This document shows, piece after piece, positions 1 to 5,171 of a stretch of 8,257 nt of DNA (position 1 is its first letter; every line of letters begins with the position of its first letter). The stretch is from Synergistaceae bacterium (GTDB lineage: Bacteria; Synergistota; Synergistia; Synergistales; Synergistaceae). Where the stretch lies: assembly GCA_031290815.1 (NCBI GenBank), contig JAISLO010000205.1, positions 1-8,257 on the forward strand, written 5' to 3'. Under the pieces are notes generated by a model. The model did not search any database and had not been told where the DNA came from. It saw only the letters and a program-made list of their open reading frames with translations. A program made the position numbers and the translations under genes.

Positions 1-2
1 GC

Positions 3-1439
3 TTGAGTTTACAATTATATAACGATATGTCCGCCGCAAAGGAGGCGTTCGAACCTATCGAGCCTGGGGTCGTTACCTTTTATACCTGCGGCCCGACCGT
101 CTACGATTACTTTCATATAGGCAACGCGAGACCGTTCATAGTTTTCGACGTCCTGAGAAGATATCTGGAGTCGAAGGGGTACGAGGTGAAATACGTGCAA
201 AACTTCACCGACGTGGATGACAAGATGATAATGAGATCGCATCAGCTCGGCATTTCCGTGGACGAGCTAGCGGAAAGGTTCATAGCCGCTTACTACGAGG
301 ATGCCGACGCCCTCGGAATAAAGAGGGCGACTCATAATCCAAGGGCCACCAGGGAGATTCCTTCCATCATCGAGCTCATTGGCATATTGGTCGAAAAGGG
401 CCACGCTTACGAGACTGGCGGCGACGTATACTTTGAAGTCGCCACATGTCCGGGGTACGGAAAGCTCTCGAAACAAAACCTCGATGATCTCGACTCTGGG
501 GCGAGGGTCGATGTCGACGAACGAAAACGCCACCCGCTCGACTTCGCCCTCTGGAAGGCCATGAAACCTGGCGAGCCGGCATGGGAGAGTCCGTGGGGCA
601 AGGGGCGTCCGGGCTGGCATATCGAATGCAGCGCAATGGCCCGGCGATATCTCGGCGAGACAATAGATATCCACTGCGGGGGCAGCGATCTGATCTTTCC
701 TCATCACGAAAACGAGGTTGCCCAGAGCGAATCGGCGCACGGAAAGACGTTCGCGCGATTCTGGATACACAACGGCTATCTCATGATAGACAGGGAAAAG
801 ATGTCAAAGTCGCAGGGCAACTTCTTCACCGTCAGGGATGTGCTGGCCAAGTTCTCCGCGCCGGTGATAAGGCTCTTCATGCTCTCCGCTCATTACCGCT
901 CTCCCATCAACTTTTCGATTGAAACGCTGGAACACGAGAAGAACGCTTATGAACGCCTCCGCAACGGATGGGCCGAGATATCCTACGCCATATCGACGCG
1001 CCGAGGCGAAGCGGACCCGTGCGGGCGCGACGAAGACCTGCGCCGGGAGACCGCCGAAGCCCGCAAGCTGTTTGCGGAGTGCATGGATGACGATTTCAAC
1101 ACGGCCGGCGCAATCGGAGCCGTGTTCGACATCATCCGCGCAACTAACACATCGCTCGCCAGGCGAGGCGCGGTGGACTATGACGCCATAGAGGACGCGG
1201 CCACATTCCTGCGCGGCGTTGACGACATCATGGGCATACTTCAGATAAGGTCTATGGACTGTGACGGCGATCATGACGTAAAGTCCGGCGAGATCGAGGC
1301 ATTGATACAGGAGCGCTACGAGGCCAGAAAGCGAAAGGATTTCTCGCGTTCGGACGAGATCCGAAAGAACCTCGCCGACAGGGGCATAACCCTGGAGGAC
1401 ACGCCGCAGGGCACGAGGTGGAAGTTCATAGATGCATGA
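3..1439 (+). CDS. cysS: Cysteinyl-tRNA synthetase (class I)
   Basis: Cytoplasmic enzyme that attaches cysteine to tRNA-Cys using ATP. Seen: a Rossmann catalytic domain with the HIGH-type motif HIGN at residues 38-41 and KMSKS at 266-270. The four expected zinc ligands are Cys29, Cys209 (in WHIECS), His234 and Glu238 (in FPHHENE). A helical anticodon-binding half follows, and the C-terminus (around LEDTPQGTRWK) is typical of the family. Length is 478 residues, against about 460 in E. coli. The start used is TTG at position 3. It is the edge of the window, so its ribosome binding site is not visible and an upstream start cannot be excluded. However, it places the first zinc cysteine within one residue of its E. 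coli position. The TGA stop overlaps an ATG (ATGA), suggesting that another gene was once translationally coupled downstream. Identity is essentially certain; only the start is open. Confidence 0.97.
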   Translation: MSLQLYNDMSAAKEAFEPIEPGVVTFYTCGPTVYDYFHIGNARPFIVFDVLRRYLESKGYEVKYVQNFTDVDDKMIMRSHQLGISVDELAERFIAAYYEDADALGIKRATHNPRATREIPSIIELIGILVEKGHAYETGGDVYFEVATCPGYGKLSKQNLDDLDSGARVDVDERKRHPLDFALWKAMKPGEPAWESPWGKGRPGWHIECSAMARRYLGETIDIHCGGSDLIFPHHENEVAQSESAHGKTFARFWIHNGYLMIDREKMSKSQGNFFTVRDVLAKFSAPVIRLFMLSAHYRSPINFSIETLEHEKNAYERLRNGWAEISYAISTRRGEADPCGRDEDLRRETAEARKLFAECMDDDFNTAGAIGAVFDIIRATNTSLARRGAVDYDAIEDAATFLRGVDDIMGILQIRSMDCDGDHDVKSGEIEALIQERYEARKRKDFSRSDEIRKNLADRGITLEDTPQGTRWKFIDA

Positions 1440-1552
1440 GGAAGCGTAAAAATCAAGCTATTTTGTACTACAGGCTTCATCAGGGTTTAAATCCTTACCC
1501 TTTGGGACTCTGGCGTCAAATCTGGTTTTCATTGCAAGGAGGAGGTTATTAG
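1436..1552 (+). pseudogene. 5' fragment of a disrupted small membrane-protein gene
   Basis: An ATG at 1436 overlaps the cysS TGA in the ATGA arrangement common in operons. The frame encodes 38 residues beginning MRKRKNQAILYYRLHQG, rich in basic and aromatic residues, and ends at TAG 1550-1552, four bases before the next gene's ATG. Alone it resembles no peptide I recognise. The same reading phase resumes after the pRiA4b-like gene (from 2234) as a basic stretch leading into a hydrophobic helix. I therefore infer that residues 1-34 (up to about 1537) are the cytoplasmic N-terminus of a broken gene, and that the last four codons (GGGY) come from the inserted segment. Alternatives are a genuine short coupled peptide or a chance open frame. 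The frame favours A or T at third codon positions more than the neighbouring genes do, which weakens the coding case. Confidence 0.4.
1536..1546 (+). promoter_or_regulatory. Strong Shine-Dalgarno of the pRiA4b-like gene
   Basis: AAGGAGGAGGT lies 9 nt before the ATG at 1556. An in-frame TAG at 1550-1552 excludes any earlier start, so this fixes the translation start. No convincing promoter is seen in 1440-1535. The best candidate, TTGTAC at 1463 with TTAAAT at 1487, is weak, so transcription may come from the cysS operon. Confidence 0.85.
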
Positions 1553-2231
1553 ATCATGGCATCGCGTCCGATATACCAATTCTATGCCGAACTCGACGGG
1601 TACAGCCCCAAAATCTGGCGGCGGTTCCAGGTGCGGGACAACATCACGGCAGCGCGGCTCGCGTATATCAACATGACATTGTTCGAAATGCAGGCAAGCC
1701 ACTTGTTCTCGTTTGAACTGCGCGAGGAAAACTCCGACATCTTGAAGTTGTTCATGATACCGGATGAGGAGTCTGATATATGGAATGAGAACGTCAAGCA
1801 ATTCGACGCCACCGGCATTAAAATTTCCGCAATGGTCCCGGTGGTGAAAACACGTTTTAGGTTCGTATATGATTTCGGCGACGACTGGGGAGTCTTGATG
1901 ACGCTCGAGGATATCATCACGGATGAAGACCTGCCCAGCGGAGAACTGCCGCGAGTGCTGGGGGGCGCTGGTTTTGGCATCGTCGAGGACTGCGGGGGCA
2001 TTCCCGGACTTGAAAATTTGGCGAAAGCGTTCAAAAAGAAGAGGGGCAAGGAGTACAAGGAACTGCGTGAATGGCTTGGCGTTGACGATTTTGATCTGAC
2101 CGCGTTCGACATTGACGACATGAACTTCAGGCTGAAAAAGATACCGCGCATCTACGCCAGGATATACGAGCGCGGGATCGGACCGACGCGGCAGTCGATA
2201 GACCTGCTGGAACGAAAATACCTGAAAAAAT
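1536..2231 (+). other. Putative 696-bp inserted segment carrying the pRiA4b-like gene
   Basis: AAGG occurs at 1536-1539 and again at 2232-2235, in the same codon phase (both 696 bp and 232 codons apart). Deleting the interval fuses the upstream frame (...WFSLQ) directly to the downstream one (GFTRKLKGLF...) without a stop. The segment begins with the Shine-Dalgarno AAGGAGGAGGT, and the gene's TAA stop overlaps the second AAGG, so it is almost exactly a binding-site-to-stop cassette. I see no terminal inverted repeats and no transposase, so the mechanism is unknown. A 4-bp match can arise by chance. A second imperfect match nearby (GGTTTTCA at 1524, GGTTTCA at 2234) could mark different boundaries. 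The event itself is an inference. Confidence 0.35.
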
Positions 2232-2233
2232 AA
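1556..2233 (+). CDS. Plasmid pRiA4b ORF-3-like family protein
   Basis: A 225-residue soluble protein of the pRiA4b ORF-3 family (also called IS1096 element passenger TnpR-like). The biochemical role of this family is not established; members occur on plasmids, near insertion sequences and as orphan chromosomal genes. Seen: an N-terminal strand-rich segment with the conserved KIWRR (residues 19-23); the family hallmark FxYDFGDDW near 103-111; the second hallmark EDCGG at 144-148; and the acidic DDFDLTAFDIDDMN segment that usually follows. The histidine often found just after the FGDxW motif is absent here (GVLMTLED). There is no signal peptide or membrane segment. It sits between cysS and rqcH, genes with which it has no evident functional link. 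Flanking frames suggest that it was inserted into another gene. Family assignment is firm from the two motifs; function is not claimed. Confidence 0.88.
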   Translation: MASRPIYQFYAELDGYSPKIWRRFQVRDNITAARLAYINMTLFEMQASHLFSFELREENSDILKLFMIPDEESDIWNENVKQFDATGIKISAMVPVVKTRFRFVYDFGDDWGVLMTLEDIITDEDLPSGELPRVLGGAGFGIVEDCGGIPGLENLAKAFKKKRGKEYKELREWLGVDDFDLTAFDIDDMNFRLKKIPRIYARIYERGIGPTRQSIDLLERKYLKK

Positions 2234-2457
2234 GGTTTCACGAGAAAACTCAAGGGGCTCTTCGCCTTATTGACCGTTTTCTTCGTAGTCTGTGTGTCCT
2301 TCGACAACCCACGAGAGTTTATCAAAACAGCGGTATATTTTTCTCCGCCGGTTTGTTTGCTCTTGTGGGTATTCCATTTTTCTTGGGTATGGATCGGCTG
2401 TATGCCCCGGCGCCGCCTCTGACGGCGGATCTGTCGATGTTCCCCTGGCCCGAATAG
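2234..2457 (+). pseudogene. 3' fragment of the disrupted membrane-protein gene, with a frameshift
   Basis: Directly after the preceding TAA, the same frame reads GFTRKLKGLF and then a hydrophobic helix (LLTVFFVVCV) up to DNPREFIKTAVYF. These codons mostly end in G or C, as in nearby genes. Kept in this frame, translation runs through another hydrophobic stretch to TGA 2420-2422. The neighbouring frame gives a more protein-like tail (SAGLFALVGIPFFLGMDRLY, then a proline-rich end MFPWPE) stopping at TAG 2455-2457. The two frames meet at a run of five T (2338-2342), and a sixth T would join them. There is no start codon with a ribosome binding site here. Joined to the 5' fragment at 1436, it would give a protein of about 108 residues with helices near 42-57 and 66-86. 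I do not recognise the family. A real small two-helix protein ending at 2422 is the alternative. Confidence 0.42.
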
Positions 2458-2464
2458 GGACCGT

Positions 2465-2475
2465 TGGTATAAAAT
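2465..2475 (+). promoter_or_regulatory. Possible extended -10 promoter for rqcH
   Basis: TGG followed by TATAAAAT (2468-2475) matches an extended -10 element, placed just after the TAG at 2457. The base range that would hold a -35 (about 2445-2450, CTGGCC) is a poor match. Transcription would start near 2480, leaving a 5' leader of about 70 nt before the ATG at 2550. I see no riboswitch or strong hairpin in that leader. Confidence 0.4.
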
Positions 2476-2534
2476 ACTCTTCTGAAGCGCTTCGAGTTGA
2501 CCGCGCTCTGCAATATGTTCGCGGCTGTCGACCG

Positions 2535-2542
2535 AAGGGAGG
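2535..2542 (+). promoter_or_regulatory. Shine-Dalgarno that sets the rqcH start
   Basis: AAGGGAGG lies 7 nt before the ATG at 2550. The open frame extends back to a GTG at 2292, but the 86 upstream codons have no matching binding site there and encode no family-like sequence. They also overlap the pseudogene remnant and the putative promoter, so 2550 is the supported start. Confidence 0.8.
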
Positions 2543-2549
2543 CGGATTT

Positions 2550-4244
2550 ATGGCGATCGGACCTGAGCTCGTTGGCGCCGTTTCGATCGAGGTGTCTGGT
2601 GAGTTCCGAAATAATAAGATTCGCAGGGTTGATTTTGGCGATCTCTGGCTGGCCCTCTCCTTTTCCCGCGAGCGGACGATCTTCTTCTCGTGGGATCCCG
2701 AGTTCTACGGGGTCTGCGAGGCGCGTTCAGATGAGGTCAGAAGGCTGTCCGAGGCGGCTTTGGGCAGACCTCCCGTTGGAATGGCGGTGAAGTCCCACCT
2801 GATGGGGGCTGAGCTCGTCCGGGCGTTCGCGCCCAGACGCGACAGGGTGCTCTGGATCGAGCTTCGCAGAACTGTCGGCGCCGGTTTTTTTCAGACGAGA
2901 CGCCTGCTGATCGAGGCGTCGGGAAGGTACAGCAACATGCTCCTGCTTGATGACGGCGAGAGGATCATAGAGGCCGCGAGGCATATATACCCAGAGGACA
3001 ACAGATACAGGTCTCTGCTTCCGGGCTTCCGCTACGAGCCGCCGCCGCCCATCGACGGAACGGATCTCATGGAATGGGACTGTGACGCGGAGGACTCTCT
3101 GGACGTGCTTCCGCGCCTCATCGGTTTGGGAAGGCCGCTGCTTGCTGCGGTATCCAGGACTTGTTCCGAGTCGCCCGGGGAGGAACGCCGGATACTTGGC
3201 GGCGTGAATTTCTTCAAGGACTGGGATGGAGCCGCCGTCTATCAATCAATCGGGAATTACGTGACGATGTTCCCCTCGCTTTTGACCGGGGCTGAGGCGC
3301 TTCCGGCGTCATCCGCTCTCGATGCCGCGAGGAGCGCCGTGATCCTGCCCCTGATCGGCCGTCATGTCGTCAGGTACAGGAAGAAGATCTCCCAGCGCTT
3401 GAACCGGCTCGCGTCCGCAAACGCAAAGAAGATATCGGAGTATGAGACATTGCTGAGCGACACCGGCGCGGCCGAGCGGCTGATGTCCGCGGGAAGGCTG
3501 ATACTCGCCAACTGCCACGCGATTCCGCCCAGGTCGAGCGAGGCCGAGCTGGTCGAGTGGACCGAGTCTGGAGACGTCCGGCGCGTCATACCGCTCAATC
3601 CGGAGTTTGACGCCGCTCGGAATGCCGAAGCGTACTTCGCGAAGTACAGGAAGAAGCGGTCGGCCTCTGACCGCGCCAGGGAAGTTCTCCAGCCTCTCTA
3701 TGCCGAGAGGGATGAACTGTTCGAGCAGGCGGCCCTGCTCGAATGCCACGACGACATCACTACGCTGTCCCTGATGCTGGACGAACTCCAGCCGTCAGGG
3801 ATCTCGCGCCGGTCCGGGAAAAAGCCGGCAGGATCGAGCGTTCCGCCGCCCCACAGGCGCTACGACATCGCCGGGGCTGGATCAGTCATCTTCTGCGGTC
3901 TCTCGTCCAGAGGCAATCAATATGTCACTTATCGGCTGGCTCGCGGCGACGATCTGTGGTTTCACGCCCAGGGACTGCCAGGCGCTCACGTCATACTCAG
4001 GCTTGGCTCGAAACTCGATCCCGGCATGATGGAGAGGATTTTGACGGCTGCGGCCTCATGCGCCGCGTATCACAGCAAGGGCAGGGACAGCGGCCGCGTG
4101 AGCGTCGATCATACGCTGAGGCGGTACGTCAGGGCAATCCCCGGCGGCTCCCCGTCTCACGTCACCTACAGGGATTACAGGACGATCAACGTCGATCCCG
4201 CCTCGTGGCCAAGGGCGCTCGAATCGCTCGGAGACATTCGATAA
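2550..4244 (+). CDS. rqcH: RqcH / NFACT-family ribosome quality control protein
   Basis: Bacterial homologue of NEMF/Rqc2, formerly annotated as a fibronectin-binding protein. The family binds 50S subunits carrying a stalled peptidyl-tRNA and recruits tRNA-Ala to add alanine tails that mark the peptide for degradation. With the start at 2550 it has 564 residues, close to the roughly 570 of Bacillus RqcH. Seen: an NFACT-N domain over about 1-165, with the Asp-Arg pair at 98-99 (RRDRVLWIEL) matching the position of the functionally essential DR pair of the family, and GRYSNMLLLD and LLPGFRYEPPP further on. A helix-hairpin-helix region follows (about 170-250), then two charged coiled-coil arms (about 275-302 and 361-398) around the family motif NAEAYFAKYRKK. 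The C-terminal NFACT-R domain (about 438-550) has DDLWFHAQGLPGAHVIL at 467-483. Its last 59 bp overlap the convergent rluD. Confidence 0.95.
   Translation: MAIGPELVGAVSIEVSGEFRNNKIRRVDFGDLWLALSFSRERTIFFSWDPEFYGVCEARSDEVRRLSEAALGRPPVGMAVKSHLMGAELVRAFAPRRDRVLWIELRRTVGAGFFQTRRLLIEASGRYSNMLLLDDGERIIEAARHIYPEDNRYRSLLPGFRYEPPPPIDGTDLMEWDCDAEDSLDVLPRLIGLGRPLLAAVSRTCSESPGEERRILGGVNFFKDWDGAAVYQSIGNYVTMFPSLLTGAEALPASSALDAARSAVILPLIGRHVVRYRKKISQRLNRLASANAKKISEYETLLSDTGAAERLMSAGRLILANCHAIPPRSSEAELVEWTESGDVRRVIPLNPEFDAARNAEAYFAKYRKKRSASDRAREVLQPLYAERDELFEQAALLECHDDITTLSLMLDELQPSGISRRSGKKPAGSSVPPPHRRYDIAGAGSVIFCGLSSRGNQYVTYRLARGDDLWFHAQGLPGAHVILRLGSKLDPGMMERILTAAASCAAYHSKGRDSGRVSVDHTLRRYVRAIPGGSPSHVTYRDYRTINVDPASWPRALESLGDIR
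4186..4244. other. Convergent tail-to-tail overlap of rqcH and rluD
   Basis: The rqcH stop (TAA 4242-4244, plus strand) lies inside rluD, and the rluD stop (TGA on the minus strand, 4186-4188) lies inside rqcH. The same 59 bp therefore encode about 19 C-terminal residues of each protein. No rho-independent terminator can be seen for either gene within or next to the overlap, so the two transcripts probably share antisense 3' ends. Confidence 0.9.
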
Positions 4245-5136
4245 GATCTGGAGGGATGGGGCTCCTGAACTTCACCGTCCCGCCATGTCTGGGGTGGACG
4301 AAGGACATCATCCAGGAGTGCAGAAACACCCTTGGAGAGTCGAACGGGGACTTCTTAGACGGCGCGTAGAGTTCGTCGCCGACCAGGGGGCAGCCTATGG
4401 CCCTCATGTGCACTCTGATCTGATGCGTTCTGCCGGAGCGAGGTTCGCAGCGGATGAAGGAATATCCTCCCTCGCTCCAGATTATCGCGTAATCCGTGAC
4501 CGCCGCTCTTCCGCGATCCGTGACAGCCATCCTGTGTCTGTTGCCCGGATCTCTCCCGATGGCCATATCGATCCTTCCGGACGGCTTTTCTGGCGCGCCG
4601 TGACAGAGGGCGAGATATGTCTTTTGGACCCTTCTGTCCTTGAACTCCATGAACAGCTTCTCCTGAGCGAGGCCGCTTCTGGCGGCGACCATGAGCCCGG
4701 ACGTGGTCGCGTCCAGCCTGTGGACGATGCCGGGGCGCTCCACGCCGTTCAGGTTTCCGAGCTCTGGAAAGCGATACAGCAACCCATGCACGAGCGTTCC
4801 GCTCCAATGGCCTGGCGCGGGATGCACCACCAGCCCCGCCGGCTTGTCGATGACGATTATGTCATCGTCTGAGTGGACGACCCGAAACTCCACATCCTCC
4901 GGCTCCAGGTCCAACCTCTCTGCGGGAGGCAGTTCTACGGAGTATTCCTCGCCGAGCTCGACCTTTATCGACGGCTTTATGCGCCTGTCGCAGGGCGAGA
5001 CCACGAGACCGCCCCGAATAAGCGATTGAGCGTATGTCCTGCCTATCCCAAGCTCTCTCGATACGGAAAAGTCCAGCCTGTGCCCTGACAACTCCTCGGT
5101 AATGACAATTCTGCGCGCTAACGTCTGAGCCGTCAT
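4186..5136 (-). CDS. rluD: RluA-family 23S rRNA pseudouridine synthase (RluD type)
   Basis: Isomerises uridine to pseudouridine in RNA; RluD itself acts on helix 69 of 23S rRNA. The 316 residues compare with 326 in E. coli RluD. Seen: an N-terminal S4 RNA-binding domain (about 17-65, HRLDFSVSRELGIGRTYAQSLI); the linker DDDIIVIDKPAGLVVHPAPGH (90-110); the catalytic loop HRLDATTSG with catalytic Asp142, where HRLDKDTSG is more usual; and the closing motif GRTHQIRVH at 235-243. The ATG at 5136 is preceded by an in-frame TGA, so no earlier start exists, yet no good Shine-Dalgarno precedes it. It begins 35 bp after the ileS stop on the same strand and is probably cotranscribed with ileS, perhaps by translational coupling. 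The family is certain; the exact target uridines within the RluA/C/D group are inferred from domain layout. Confidence 0.93.
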   Translation of the reverse strand: MTAQTLARRIVITEELSGHRLDFSVSRELGIGRTYAQSLIRGGLVVSPCDRRIKPSIKVELGEEYSVELPPAERLDLEPEDVEFRVVHSDDDIIVIDKPAGLVVHPAPGHWSGTLVHGLLYRFPELGNLNGVERPGIVHRLDATTSGLMVAARSGLAQEKLFMEFKDRRVQKTYLALCHGAPEKPSGRIDMAIGRDPGNRHRMAVTDRGRAAVTDYAIIWSEGGYSFIRCEPRSGRTHQIRVHMRAIGCPLVGDELYAPSKKSPFDSPRVFLHSWMMSFVHPRHGGTVKFRSPIPPDLIECLRAIRAPLATRRDRR

Positions 5137-5171
5137 GATTCAGGACATAGGAACAGGCGTATATCCAGCCC

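Noticed and set aside
2250..2275. Terminator after the pRiA4b-like gene
   Set aside because: The GGC/GCC pairing around CTCTTCG is only about 3 bp with weak extensions and no T-run directly after it. The bases are better explained as part of the hydrophobic coding remnant.
2497..2517. TTGACC as a -35 box for rqcH
   Set aside because: The nearest -10-like AATATG is only 9 bp away and nothing suitable lies at 16-18 bp. The TATAAAAT at 2468 is the better candidate.
3743..4369. 208-codon plus-strand frame overlapping rqcH and rluD
   Set aside because: It is an Arg/Ser-rich shadow frame across two well-identified genes, with no binding site or domain.
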